A DNA stretch of 60,570 nt, from contig SAPZ01000031.1 in assembly GCA_004020875.1 (NCBI GenBank), positions 1-60,570 on the forward strand, given 5' to 3'. This document shows, in pieces, positions 27,780 to 36,326 of the stretch (the stretch's first letter is position 1; every line of letters starts with the position of its first letter). The stretch comes from Mesorhizobium sp. (GTDB taxonomy: Bacteria > Pseudomonadota > Alphaproteobacteria > Rhizobiales > Rhizobiaceae). A program made the translations under genes and the position numbers. The notes under the pieces were generated by a model that saw only the letters and a list, made by a program, of their open reading frames with translations, had not been told where the DNA came from and ran no database searches.

Positions 27780-29297
27780 TCATCGGGCACTGCCCTCCAG
27801 CAGGTCGCGGATAACAGGCACCATCGCCAGGGGCAGGTCTTCGGCTATCAAGCCCGGGCCAAAGCGACTGCCGGCTTCGGCATGGATCCAGACCCCGGCG
27901 CAAGCCGCTTCGAAGGCCGGCATGCCTTGGGCAAGAAAGCCCGCAATGATGCCTGCCAGCACGTCGCCCGAACCGGCCGTGGCGAGCCACGGGGCACCAT
28001 TGGCGTTGATCGCGGCGCGGCCGTCCGGCCCGGCGATGACGCTGTCGGCCCCCTTATAGACGATCACGGCGTTGGCGCGTTGGGCGGCTTCGCGCGCCTT
28101 GGCCAGCTTCGACAACGCCTTGTTGCCCGCAATGTCCGCGAACAGCCTGCCGAACTCACCCTCATGCGGCGTCATGATCAACGCCGGTGCATCCGGTCTG
28201 CCGGCCGCCTCGAACAGCCTCGCGTCCGCATTGCGGAAAGACGTGATGCCGTCGGCGTCGAGCACTAGGCCCTCAACGCCACCGTCCCCTCGCTTCCTGG
28301 ACAGCACGCCTAGCGTGAAATCGCGCGCCTTGTCGCCGATGCCGAAGCCGGGACCGAGGACAAAGCTGGACGGCCGGCGATCGCCGATCAGGTCATGCAC
28401 GTCCTCGATCGCGTCGACCTTGCGCAGCATGATCGAGGTCAGATGCGCCGCGTTGACCTGCATGGCGTTTGCCGGTGAGAGCACGGTGACGGCCCCTGCC
28501 CCGCTTCTTGCGGCCGCCAGCGCCGAAAGGCGCGCCGCGCCGGTCGCGGATGGTCCGCCCGAAAAGACGCTCGTATGGCCGCGCTTGTATTTGTGCGCGT
28601 CGACCGCCGGCACCGGAAAGCTCGCGATCCAAAGCCCGGGCCGGTTCTCGAAAGCGTGGGGCGCCACCTTGTCGATAATCTCGTCGCCAATGCCGATGTC
28701 GGCCAGCACGATCTCGCCGCATCGCTGGCGCCCCGGCAGCAACAGGTGCCCGGGCTTCTTCCGCGCGAAGGTCACCGTGAGCCCCGCGTGAAATGCCGAG
28801 CCGAGCACTTCGCCGCTATCGCCGGAAACGCCCGAAGGAAGGTCGATCGCGACCACCGGCAGGTTCATCCCTGTCACGATGTCGACCGCGGCCTCGGCGT
28901 CGCCGGTGAGAGGCTTCGATAGGCCTGCGCCAAAGAGCGCGTCGACGACCAGCGACCCGGCTTCGGCCGTGAGGGCCGACAGCGGGCGCCGCTCCAGGGT
29001 GCAGGCGGCTGCCGCGAGCGCGGCGTCAGTGCCAGCCCGGGGTTCGCCCAACGCCCAAAGAAACACATCGACGCCCGCATCGGCCAACAGCCGCGCCACG
29101 ACATACCCATCGCCGCCATTGTTGCCGGGGCCGCAAAGCACATGCACCCTCTTCGCGCTGGGGTGGCGCGCCAGCACCAGGGCCGCGACCGCTTCGCCGG
29201 CGCGCTGCATTAATCCGTAACCGTCGAGCGGTCCGCCCGCGATCGCCAGTCTGTCCGCCTCAGCCATCTCGGCCGTCGATAGAAGTTCATTGCGCAT
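27780..29297 (-). CDS. nnrD: Bifunctional NAD(P)H-hydrate epimerase / ADP-dependent NAD(P)H-hydrate dehydratase
   Basis: Repairs hydrated NAD(P)H. The 505-residue protein fuses the epimerase (about 1-215; MAEADRLAIAGG, VLCGPGNNGGDGYVVARLL, AIDLPSGVSGDSG) to the ribokinase-like dehydratase. The dehydratase (about 225-505) has HKYKRGHTSVFSGG, SFVLGPGFGIGD, MTPHEGEFGRLF and the catalytic loop LATAGSGDVLAGIIAGFLAQG. The ATG at 29297 gives MRNELLSTAEMAEADR; an in-frame ATG at 29333 is an alternative, and neither has an ideal Shine-Dalgarno. It stands divergent from glnB, which is usual in rhizobia. Confidence 0.94.
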   Translation of the reverse strand: MRNELLSTAEMAEADRLAIAGGPLDGYGLMQRAGEAVAALVLARHPSAKRVHVLCGPGNNGGDGYVVARLLADAGVDVFLWALGEPRAGTDAALAAAACTLERRPLSALTAEAGSLVVDALFGAGLSKPLTGDAEAAVDIVTGMNLPVVAIDLPSGVSGDSGEVLGSAFHAGLTVTFARKKPGHLLLPGRQRCGEIVLADIGIGDEIIDKVAPHAFENRPGLWIASFPVPAVDAHKYKRGHTSVFSGGPSATGAARLSALAAARSGAGAVTVLSPANAMQVNAAHLTSIMLRKVDAIEDVHDLIGDRRPSSFVLGPGFGIGDKARDFTLGVLSRKRGDGGVEGLVLDADGITSFRNADARLFEAAGRPDAPALIMTPHEGEFGRLFADIAGNKALSKLAKAREAAQRANAVIVYKGADSVIAGPDGRAAINANGAPWLATAGSGDVLAGIIAGFLAQGMPAFEAACAGVWIHAEAGSRFGPGLIAEDLPLAMVPVIRDLLEGSAR

Positions 29298-29643
29298 GGG
29301 ATTGCCGATCTCCGTGCGATCAAGCATTGTCCAGTTTTCGGTCCGAAGCAAACCACCGCGGCCGCGCATCATTTGCAAATGTAGTCGCATCCGAGAGGGG
29401 TCTGCCTGCCAATTGCGCTTCCTGCCCAATTTTTGCGCAGGACTGAGGAGGGGCGATGTATAGGGTTTGGGCGTCCATGCCGCATCCGACGCAGCGGATG
29501 ACGCGAATTTGCATCCGGGCGCGATGCGGAATCGAAAACGCCCTGTGCCGCCTCCGCTCCCTTGGATTGGCACGGTTCGTGCTAGATGGAGGCGCAAGCG
29601 GGGTACACAACCCGTCTTCTTGGCAGTGGAGGCCATTTTATAC
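29298..29643. other. 346-bp nnrD-glnB divergent control region
   Basis: Holds a 12-bp perfect palindrome CATTTGCAAATG (29370-29381), two dyads that could be enhancer sites (CATCCG/CGGATG around 29483-29500 and GCATC/GATGC at 29511-29527), and the sigma-54-like glnB promoter at 29568-29583. No gene is seen. Confidence 0.5.
29568..29583 (+). promoter_or_regulatory. Sigma-54 (RpoN) type promoter of glnB-glnA
   Basis: TGGCACG-GTTC-GTGCT fits the -24/-12 consensus TGGCACG-N4-TTGCW with one mismatch (G for the first T of TTGC). The invariant GG and GC are exactly 10 bases apart. It lies about 60 bases before the glnB start, giving a short leader. Confidence 0.7.
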
Positions 29644-29982
29644 ATGAAAAAGATCGAAGCGATCATCAAGCCATTCAAGCTGGACGAAGTGAAGGAAGCG
29701 CTTCAAGAGGCCGGACTGCAAGGCATCACCGTGACGGAGGCCAAGGGTTTCGGCCGTCAGAAGGGGCATACCGAGCTTTATCGCGGCGCCGAATATGTCG
29801 TCGACTTCCTCCCCAAGGTGAAGATCGAGGTGGTGCTGGGCGACGAAGCCGTCGAAGGCGCCATCGAGGCCATCCGGAAAGCGGCGCAAACGGGCCGGAT
29901 CGGCGATGGAAAAATCTTCGTTTCCAACATAGAGGAAGTCGTGCGCATCCGTACCGGCGAAACCGGTATCGACGCCATCTGA
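29644..29982 (+). CDS. glnB: Nitrogen regulatory protein PII
   Basis: A trimeric 2-oxoglutarate/ATP sensor that controls NtrB, GlnE and ammonium transport; it is uridylylated by GlnD in low nitrogen. The 112-residue product shows MKKIEAIIKPFKLDEVKEAL, the T-loop tyrosine in RGAEYVVDFLPK (Tyr51 position) and the B-loop region TGRIGDGKIFV. All signature positions are intact. It precedes glnA by 61 bases on the same strand, the standard rhizobial glnBA operon, and has a sigma-54-like promoter upstream. Confidence 0.98.
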   Translation: MKKIEAIIKPFKLDEVKEALQEAGLQGITVTEAKGFGRQKGHTELYRGAEYVVDFLPKVKIEVVLGDEAVEGAIEAIRKAAQTGRIGDGKIFVSNIEEVVRIRTGETGIDAI

Positions 29983-30043
29983 CGCCCCCCATCCTTCCGC
30001 AACGTCATCATCAAAAACACGTCATCACACAGGGATACATGAC

Positions 30044-31453
30044 ATGACGACAGCCAAAGACATCATGAAGCAGATCAAGGACAACGACGTGAAATTCGTC
30101 GACCTGCGCTTCACCGATCCGCGCGGCAAGCTGCAGCATGTGACGATGGATGTCGTCGAGGTCGAGGAAGACATGTTCGCCGATGGCGTCATGTTCGACG
30201 GCTCCTCGATTGCCGGCTGGAAGGCAATCAACGAGTCCGACATGGTGCTGATGCCCGACACGGACACCGTGCACATGGATCCGTTCTTCGCGCAGTCGAC
30301 CATGGTCATCCTGTGCGACATCCTCGATCCGATCTCGGGCGAGGCCTACAACCGCGACCCGCGCGGCACCGCGAAGAAGGCCGAAGCCTACATGAAGTCG
30401 GAAGGCATCGGCGACACCATTTATGTCGGCCCCGAAGCCGAGTTCTTCGTGTTCGACGACGTCAAGTACAAGGCGGACCCCTACAACACCGGATTCCGCC
30501 TGGACTCCACCGAACTGCCGTCCAATGACGACACCAACTATGAGACCGGCAATCTCGGCCACCGTCCGCGCATCAAGGGCGGCTACTTCCCTGTGCCGCC
30601 GATCGATTCCGCACAGGACATGCGCTCCGAAATGCTGACCGTGCTGGCCGAGATGGGCGTGCGCGTCGAGAAGCACCACCACGAAGTCGCAGCCGCCCAG
30701 CACGAGCTCGGCATCAAGTTCGACACGCTGGTGCGCAACGCCGACAAGATGTTGATCTACAAGTATGTCGTGCACCAGGTCGCCAATGCCTATGGCAAGA
30801 CGGCCACCTTCATGCCAAAGCCGGTGTTCGGCGACAACGGCTCGGGCATGCATGTGCATCAGTCGATCTGGAAGGGCGGCAAGCCGACTTTCGCCGGCAA
30901 CGAATATGCAGGCCTCTCGGAAACCTGCCTCTATTACATTGGCGGCATCATCAAGCACGCCAAGGCGATCAACGCTTTCACCAACCCGCTCACCAACTCC
31001 TACAAGCGTCTGGTGCCGGGCTATGAAGCGCCAGTGCTGCTCGCCTACTCGGCGCGCAACCGCTCGGCCTCCTGCCGTATTCCGTTCGGCTCCTCGCCGA
31101 AGTCGAAGCGCGTCGAGGTCCGCTTTCCCGATCCGGGCGCGAACCCCTATCTCGGCTTCGCCGCCATGCTGATGGCCGGCCTCGACGGCATCAAGAACAA
31201 GATCCATCCGGGACAGCCGATGGACAAGGATCTCTACGACCTGCCGCCGAAGGAGTTGAAGAAGATCCCGACCGTCTGCGGCTCGCTGCGCGAGGCGCTG
31301 CAGAACCTCGACAAGGATCGCGGCTTCCTGAAGGCCGGCGGCGTCTTCGACGACGATCAGATCGATGCTTACATCGAGCTCAAGATGGCCGAGGTGATGC
31401 GCTTCGAAATGACCCCGCATCCGGTCGAGTACGACATGTACTATTCGGTCTGA
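30044..31453 (+). CDS. glnA: Glutamine synthetase type I
   Basis: ATP-dependent condensation of ammonia with glutamate; the enzyme is a dodecamer. The 469-residue protein has the type I length and motifs: FDGSSIAGWKAINESDM, the metal site VGPEAEFFVFDD, NGSGMHVHQSIWKGG, the Asp-latch region NPLTNSYKRLVPGYEAP with RNRSASCRIP, and the adenylylation tyrosine in DKDLYDLPP. That means activity control by GlnE. ATG 30044 is preceded by AGGGATAC. It is co-transcribed with glnB and ends at a strong terminator at 31488-31512. Confidence 0.98.
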   Translation: MTTAKDIMKQIKDNDVKFVDLRFTDPRGKLQHVTMDVVEVEEDMFADGVMFDGSSIAGWKAINESDMVLMPDTDTVHMDPFFAQSTMVILCDILDPISGEAYNRDPRGTAKKAEAYMKSEGIGDTIYVGPEAEFFVFDDVKYKADPYNTGFRLDSTELPSNDDTNYETGNLGHRPRIKGGYFPVPPIDSAQDMRSEMLTVLAEMGVRVEKHHHEVAAAQHELGIKFDTLVRNADKMLIYKYVVHQVANAYGKTATFMPKPVFGDNGSGMHVHQSIWKGGKPTFAGNEYAGLSETCLYYIGGIIKHAKAINAFTNPLTNSYKRLVPGYEAPVLLAYSARNRSASCRIPFGSSPKSKRVEVRFPDPGANPYLGFAAMLMAGLDGIKNKIHPGQPMDKDLYDLPPKELKKIPTVCGSLREALQNLDKDRGFLKAGGVFDDDQIDAYIELKMAEVMRFEMTPHPVEYDMYYSV

Positions 31454-31487
31454 CCACCGAACTTATCAGCATCGGCGACAAAGACGG

Positions 31488-31512
31488 ACCCCGGCGTTTC
31501 GCCGGGGTTTTC
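31488..31512 (+). terminator. Intrinsic terminator of glnBA
   Basis: The stem ACCCCGGCG/CGCCGGGGT with a three-T loop is followed by TTTT, 35 bases after the glnA stop codon. Confidence 0.9.
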
Positions 31513-31675
31513 GTATGGGCAAGCCCATCGGCGGGCTGTCGCCTTCCCGCAAACCCATCGGAACCATGCAGCGCGCGGCGGTCCGCCGCTGCAGAAGTAG
31601 CCGTCATGGCTCAATCGCGTAGCGTTGCTGCCGGCTGATGGCGGCGGGCGAAACATTCCCGCCGGTGCCTGCCAC

Positions 31676-31708
31676 GCAAAAAGCCCCGGCGAAGAACGCC
31701 GGGGCTTG
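31676..31708 (-). terminator. Intrinsic terminator of glnII
   Basis: On the minus strand AAGCCCCGGCG pairs with CGCCGGGGCTT around TTCTT and runs into a T-run. It is about 50 bases past the glnII stop codon. Confidence 0.9.
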
Positions 31709-31756
31709 CGAAATTGAAACTTATGGGGCGCAGGCGCGAGGCCCGCGCTTGGATAA

Positions 31757-32794
31757 TCAGGCGGCAGCCGAAACAGCGGCGGTCGGAACCTCCGAGATCG
31801 TTTTCAGGACCTGCGAGGCGATCTGGTAGGGGTCGCCCTGCGAATTCGGGCGGCGGTCTTCCAGATAGCCCTTGTAGTCGTTCTTGACGAAGGAATGCGG
31901 CACGCGGATCGAAGCGCCGCGGTCGGCGACACCGTAGGAGAATTTATTCCACGGGGCGGTCTCGTGCTTGCCGGTCAGGCGCTTGTCATTGTCCGGGCCG
32001 TAGACGGCGATGTGATCCATCAGGTTCTTGTCGAACTGGGCCATCAACGCCTCGAAATAGGCTTTGCCGCCGACTTCACGCATGTAAGCGGTCGAGAAGT
32101 TGCAGTGCATGCCCGAGCCGTTCCAGTCCGTGTCGCCGAGCGGCTTGCAGTGGAACTCGATGTCGATGCCGTATTTCTCGGTCAGGCGAAGCAGAAGGTA
32201 GCGCGCCATCCACATCTGGTCGGCGGCCTTCTTGGAGCCCTTGCCGAAGATCTGGAATTCCCATTGGCCCTTCGCCACTTCGGCGTTGATGCCTTCATGG
32301 TTGATGCCGGCGGCCAGGCAGAGGTCGAGATGCTCCTCGACGATCTGGCGCGCGACATCGCCGACATTCTTGTAGCCGACACCGGTGTAGTACGGGCCCT
32401 GCGGCGCCGGGTAGCCGCTCTCGGGGAAGCCGAGCGGACGGCCGTCCTTATAGAAGAAATACTCCTGCTCGAAGCCGAACCAGGCGCCCTCGTCGTCTAG
32501 GATGGTGGCGCGCTTGTTCGAGACATGCGGGGTCACGCCATCGGGCATCATGACTTCGCACATGACCAGCACGCCATTGGTGCGGGCCGGATCCGGGTAG
32601 ACGGCGACGGGCTTCAGCACGCAGTCGGAGCTGTGGCCCTCGGCCTGATTGGTGGACGAGCCATCGAAACCCCACAGCGGCAGTTGCTCCAGCGTCGGGA
32701 ACTCGGCAAACTCCTTGATCTGGGTCTTGCCGCGCAGGCTGGGGGTCGGGACGTATCCGTCGAGCCAGATATACTCGAGCTTGTATTTGGTCAT
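31757..32794 (-). CDS. glnII: Glutamine synthetase type II (eukaryote-like)
   Basis: A second, octameric, heat-labile glutamine synthetase found in rhizobia and relatives. The 345-residue product starts MTKYKLEYIWLDGYVPTPSLRGKTQI. It has the type II motifs LPLWGFDGSSTNQAEGHSSD, WFGFEQEYFFY, NGSGMHCNFST and GVADRGASIRVP. The length is typical of GSII, and there is no adenylylation segment. It is transcribed from the sigma-54 promoter at 32874-32888 and is divergent from gstI. NtrC control is expected from family knowledge; translation is probably limited by GstI. Confidence 0.97.
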   Translation of the reverse strand: MTKYKLEYIWLDGYVPTPSLRGKTQIKEFAEFPTLEQLPLWGFDGSSTNQAEGHSSDCVLKPVAVYPDPARTNGVLVMCEVMMPDGVTPHVSNKRATILDDEGAWFGFEQEYFFYKDGRPLGFPESGYPAPQGPYYTGVGYKNVGDVARQIVEEHLDLCLAAGINHEGINAEVAKGQWEFQIFGKGSKKAADQMWMARYLLLRLTEKYGIDIEFHCKPLGDTDWNGSGMHCNFSTAYMREVGGKAYFEALMAQFDKNLMDHIAVYGPDNDKRLTGKHETAPWNKFSYGVADRGASIRVPHSFVKNDYKGYLEDRRPNSQGDPYQIASQVLKTISEVPTAAVSAAA

Positions 32795-33103
32795 TCCAGT
32801 GCCTCTCGTTGCTAGGACGCCGCAAGCGGCGTCAACGCATGGCCGGGCTTGCCGGCCTGCCGATGGTTAAAAAGCAATTCGTATGCCATTCCGCCGTCGG
32901 CAGGTGCGGCAAAATGGTCGTGGCAACACGTGGATTTTGCTCGGCCGCCTCAATAATGCGCTCGGATCGCTCAATCGATATTTCTGCACAAACAATTGGC
33001 AAGTAATGATCTTTTTGTAGGCATATTGCCTAAACGAATCGCAGAACCTATCTTGCTTGCTAAGTTGAATCGGCAAGTCTCTAGACAAGCAAGGAGGTCG
33101 CCA
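32795..33103. other. 309-bp glnII-gstI divergent control region
   Basis: Contains the sigma-54 promoter of glnII (32874-32888). A segment around 32902-32922 (TGCGGC-AAAA-TGGTCG) only weakly recalls an NtrC half-site pair. AT-rich sequence before gstI should hold its vegetative promoter, though no convincing -35/-10 pair stands out. Confidence 0.5.
32874..32888 (-). promoter_or_regulatory. Sigma-54 (RpoN) promoter of glnII
   Basis: On the minus strand TGGCATACGAATTGC is followed by a T-run. TGGCA and TTGC match the -24/-12 consensus, and GG and GC are exactly 10 bases apart. The predicted start point lies about 12 bases downstream, leaving a leader of roughly 70 bases before the glnII ATG. 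Confidence 0.85.
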
Positions 33104-33295
33104 ATGCAGGTCATGCAACCGCGTCCGTCGGCCAAAATCCTGATGTTCCCACTGGCAGGACGTAAGTCTGCCTCAAATTTAGGCGCAAAGGCGAAATTCG
33201 CGGCAGAGCTTGCGACGCTTCGCGGCGAGCATGCCGACTTTGATGGCTGGTATCATGAAGCAGCCGTCGAGGAAGAAAATCAGCGCAAGAGCTGA
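33104..33295 (+). CDS. gstI: GstI, small inhibitor of glutamine synthetase II expression (DUF2735)
   Basis: A 63-residue basic N-terminal/acidic C-terminal protein: MQVMQPRPSAKILMFPLAGRK, then KFAAELATLRGEHADFDGWYHEAAVEEENQRKS. The length, the DUF2735-like sequence and its position directly divergent from glnII all match gstI of Rhizobium leguminosarum, whose product is reported to inhibit GSII synthesis from the glnII mRNA. ATG 33104 has a near-perfect AAGGAGG 6 bases upstream, so it should be well translated. A strong terminator follows. The function here is inferred from synteny plus size. Confidence 0.88.
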   Translation: MQVMQPRPSAKILMFPLAGRKSASNLGAKAKFAAELATLRGEHADFDGWYHEAAVEEENQRKS

Positions 33296-33321
33296 TCGTC
33301 CCTTAGTTTTATGAACGAAAT

Positions 33322-33357
33322 AGCCCGGCACGATCGCTCGCGCCGGGCCTTCTTTTT
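33322..33357 (+). terminator. Intrinsic terminator of gstI
   Basis: GCCCGGC pairs with GCCGGGC across a 12-base loop and is followed by TTCTTTTT, starting about 27 bases after the gstI stop. Confidence 0.85.
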
Positions 33358-33373
33358 GAGCAGATGACCGAGG

Positions 33374-35263
33374 TCAGTCCTTGGCGTGCAAGTCGGTGCC
33401 GAGCGTATCCCTGACGAAGATCATGCCGATGATCAGCGACATCGCCGCGATGATCACCGGGTACCAGAGACCATAGTAGATATCGCCCTTGTAGGCGCTG
33501 AGCGCGAACACGGTCGCGGGCAGCAGGCCGCCGAACCAGCCGTTGCCGATATGGTAAGGCAACGACATGCCGGTATAGCGGATGCGGGTCGGGAACATCT
33601 CGACCAGGATCGCGGCGATCGGCCCATAGACCATGGTCACGAACAGCACCAGGATGAACAGGATGCCGATCGTCATCGGCCAGTTGATGGCTGCCGGATC
33701 GGCGAACATGGCGAACGCGCCGCCGCCCGGTACGTTGTAGACCGTGACTTCCGTCGCACCGGCCGCCTCGTCCTTGGTCAGCAGCTTGTCGGCGATCGCC
33801 TGTTCGGCCGGAACCGAGGCCTTCTCGCCACCACGGATCGTGGCCGCATCGAGCTTCAGCTCGGGATTGGCCGCGATGAAGGCATCGAGCTTCTGGTCGG
33901 GCACCTTGATCGCGGCGCGCTTCAGCGGATAGCCGCCGTCCTTCAGCGCCATGTTCACCGCCTTCTGGAAGACTCCCTCCTTGGCCTTGGCCTGATCGCC
34001 GGCGGCAACGGCGTCATAAGACTCCACCGTCTCGTTGCCGATCTTGACCGTGGCCGCGGTTCCAGGCGCGGCCGTGGTGACGACGTCGTATGGCACCGAG
34101 TTCTTGGTCAGGAACGAGGTCGCGATATCGCAGGATGTCGTGAACTTCGCCGTGCCGACCGGGTTGAACTGGAACCTGCAGTCGCCAGGAGCCGCCGTCA
34201 CCGTCGCGCGGGTGTTCTGCTGGGCGGTGGCCAGAGCCGGGTTGGCGGCCGAGGTCAACGCCTTGAACAGCGGGAAGGTACAGACGATGCCGAGCGCAAG
34301 GCCGGCCATAATGATTGGCTTGCGGCCGATCTTGTCGGACAGCCAGCCGAACACAACGAAGAAGATCGAGCCGATGGCAAGCGCGATGGCGATCATGATG
34401 TTGACCGACTGCGCGTCAACCTTCAGCACGTTGGTGAGGAAGAACAGGGCGTAGAACTGGCCATTGTACCAGATCACGGCCTGGCCGGCGGTGAGGCCGA
34501 GCAGCGCAAGAAGGGCGATCTTGGCGTTTTTCCACTGGCCGAAGGCCTCCGTCAGCGGCGCCTTGGAGCCCTTCCCCTCGTCCTTCATACGCTGGAAGGT
34601 CGGCGACTCCGACAGCGACAGCCGGATCCAGACCGAAACGGCGAGCAGCAGGAAGGAAACGATGAAGGGAATGCGCCAGCCCCAGCTGGCATAGGTTTCC
34701 TTGCTGAGCGAGGCCTGCACGATCAGGATGACGATGAGCGACAGGAACAGGCCGAGCGTCGCCGTCGTCTGGATCCATGACGTGTAGTAACCACGGCGAT
34801 CGTCGGGCGCATGCTCGGCGACATAGGTCGCGGCGCCGCCATACTCGCCGCCGAGCGCCAGGCCCTGCAGCATGCGTAGCCCGATCAGGATCACCGGAGC
34901 CGCGATGCCCCAGCTCGCATAACCGGGCAGCAGGCCGACCAGGAAGGTCGACAGGCCCATGATCGTCATGGTGACGAGGAAGGTGTATTTGCGGCCGACG
35001 AGATCGCCGATGCGGCCGAACACGAGAGCGCCGAACGGGCGCACCAGGAAGCCTGCGGCGAAGGCCAGCAGTGCGAAGATGTTGCGCGTCGCCTCCGGGA
35101 TCGCCGGGCTGAAGAAGGTCGAGCCGATGAAGGCGGCCAGCGAACCGTAGAGATAGAAATCATACCATTCGAAAACGGTGCCGAGCGATGAGGCGAAGAT
35201 GACTTTCTTCTCCTCCCGCGTCATGCCGCGGCTGGTCCCGCCGGCGGTCGAAGCCATTGCCAT
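33374..35263 (-). CDS. MFS transporter, metabolite:H+ symporter (MHS) type, with a large inserted soluble domain
   Basis: An inner-membrane secondary transporter of 629 residues. The N-terminal half is typical MHS: SLGTVFEWYDFYLYGSLA (TM1), RPFGALVFGRIGDLVGRKYTF and the QGLALGGEYGGAATYVAEHAPDDRRG signature. After the segment ending near residue 340 comes a soluble stretch of about 185 residues (341-526), Ala/Lys/Asp-rich with Cys362 and Cys378. The last membrane segments follow (about 527-620, including EMFPTRIRYTGMSLPYHIGNGWFGG). Ordinary MHS proteins are about 420-450 residues. The substrate is unknown, perhaps an organic acid or osmolyte. The gene is monocistronic. Confidence 0.92.
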   Translation of the reverse strand: MAMASTAGGTSRGMTREEKKVIFASSLGTVFEWYDFYLYGSLAAFIGSTFFSPAIPEATRNIFALLAFAAGFLVRPFGALVFGRIGDLVGRKYTFLVTMTIMGLSTFLVGLLPGYASWGIAAPVILIGLRMLQGLALGGEYGGAATYVAEHAPDDRRGYYTSWIQTTATLGLFLSLIVILIVQASLSKETYASWGWRIPFIVSFLLLAVSVWIRLSLSESPTFQRMKDEGKGSKAPLTEAFGQWKNAKIALLALLGLTAGQAVIWYNGQFYALFFLTNVLKVDAQSVNIMIAIALAIGSIFFVVFGWLSDKIGRKPIIMAGLALGIVCTFPLFKALTSAANPALATAQQNTRATVTAAPGDCRFQFNPVGTAKFTTSCDIATSFLTKNSVPYDVVTTAAPGTAATVKIGNETVESYDAVAAGDQAKAKEGVFQKAVNMALKDGGYPLKRAAIKVPDQKLDAFIAANPELKLDAATIRGGEKASVPAEQAIADKLLTKDEAAGATEVTVYNVPGGGAFAMFADPAAINWPMTIGILFILVLFVTMVYGPIAAILVEMFPTRIRYTGMSLPYHIGNGWFGGLLPATVFALSAYKGDIYYGLWYPVIIAAMSLIIGMIFVRDTLGTDLHAKD

Positions 35264-35502
35264 TTGAATATCCTCCCGTGAGATCCCGTCTGTCCTCGAT
35301 GGCTGCGCGCCACCATCCGCGTTCCTCCGAACGCGGACTCAAAACGCAACCAACGAAGGAAAAAATGACAGAAACAGCGAGCGAAAGGCACCGCGACAAT
35401 GGGATTATGACTTTGGTATTAGGTGCACTGCGAAAGCGGCGTGCGCCTGGAGTGGCTCAACACCCGGCCGGTCGCCGGTCCACTCCAGATTTGTTTGTTT
35501 AG

Positions 35503-35522
35503 GCAATTCCAGACGGAATTGC
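35503..35522. terminator. Hairpin directly after the atp12 stop codon
   Basis: GCAATTCC and GGAATTGC form a perfect 8-bp stem with loop AGAC. A TTTT run follows on the plus strand but none on the minus strand, so as an atp12 terminator it is weak and may simply protect the 3' end. Confidence 0.45.
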
Positions 35523-35524
35523 TT

Positions 35525-36316
35525 TTAGCCTTGCAGTGCCTCGAGCAGGCTGACCGCCGCCATCATGTCGCGTTTGCGAGCCGACCGGCGGGCGACAGCC
35601 TCCGCGTCCTGGCCCCAGTGTTCGGTCTGCCAATCCTCATCGACATGGGCCGCAAGCCAAGCTTCCTCGGCGTCCAACTCGCCGTAATCCACGGCCAAGG
35701 CCAGCAGCGCCGAACCGGTCAGCGCCGTCATGACATGGATCGCGGCCAGCCGCATCGGCTCGGAGCGCTGGCCGAGATGCGCGCCGAGGACGGCTATGGC
35801 TTCGCGCGGCTGCTCGACATGGATGACGCCTTCGGCAAGGTTGAAGCGCGCGCCGAGGCTGCCGCGTGCCCAGTCCAGCACCGGATCCCACAGCCTGTTC
35901 TGACGATCGACCAGACCTTGCGGACCGTCGGCGCGATAGCAAAGCAGATCGGACGAGGCGAAGCGCAGCACATCTTCCAGTACCGCCTGCGGGTCGGAGG
36001 CGACGCCGTCAATGGCGGTGTTGACGAGGCGCATGACCGGCATCGTCACGGGGTCGATGACCTCCCCCTGCGCGCTGAATTCGCCAGCCACAAGTGCTGC
36101 GGCCTTTTCGGTCGGCAGCACCATCGCCGCCTTGCCCGGCGTGCGCACCGGCCGTCCGTCGAGATGAACGGCAAAACCGTTTTCCACCGGGACGACCGAA
36201 ACCGCCTTGTAGAAACGCTTCGGCAGCGGCGTCTTCATCTGGATCTGGGCGCGGCGCACGGGATCGGGATCGGAAAGCAGTTTTCCGGATTCGAGGTCTT
36301 CGAGGATGTCGCGCAT
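35525..36316 (-). CDS. ATP12-type F1-ATPase assembly chaperone
   Basis: ATP12 family proteins bind the F1 alpha subunit during ATP synthase assembly in mitochondria; alphaproteobacteria carry homologues. The 263-residue protein shows the family pattern: PKRFYKAVSVVPVENGFAVHLDGRPVRTPGKAAMVLPTEKAAALVAGEF, then VMRLVNTAIDGV, DLLCYRADGPQGLV and WDPVLDW. ATG 36316 follows AGGGAG; an in-frame ATG at 36382 overlaps the upstream gene and is less likely. It lies 10 bases after the EamA permease gene and is likely in one operon with it and the pseudouridine synthase. Confidence 0.93.
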   Translation of the reverse strand: MRDILEDLESGKLLSDPDPVRRAQIQMKTPLPKRFYKAVSVVPVENGFAVHLDGRPVRTPGKAAMVLPTEKAAALVAGEFSAQGEVIDPVTMPVMRLVNTAIDGVASDPQAVLEDVLRFASSDLLCYRADGPQGLVDRQNRLWDPVLDWARGSLGARFNLAEGVIHVEQPREAIAVLGAHLGQRSEPMRLAAIHVMTALTGSALLALAVDYGELDAEEAWLAAHVDEDWQTEHWGQDAEAVARRSARKRDMMAAVSLLEALQG

Positions 36317-36326
36317 GCCGAACTCC

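Larger units (their letters stand above)
31454..31756. other. 303-bp spacer between convergent glnA and glnII
   Basis: Contains one terminator for each gene (31488-31512 plus, 31676-31708 minus). The middle 160 bp has nothing I can support as a gene or signal. Confidence 0.6.

Noticed and set aside
32902..32922. NtrC binding site upstream of glnII
   Set aside because: The match to the TGCACC-type half-sites is too weak to claim; only the sigma-54 promoter itself is supported.
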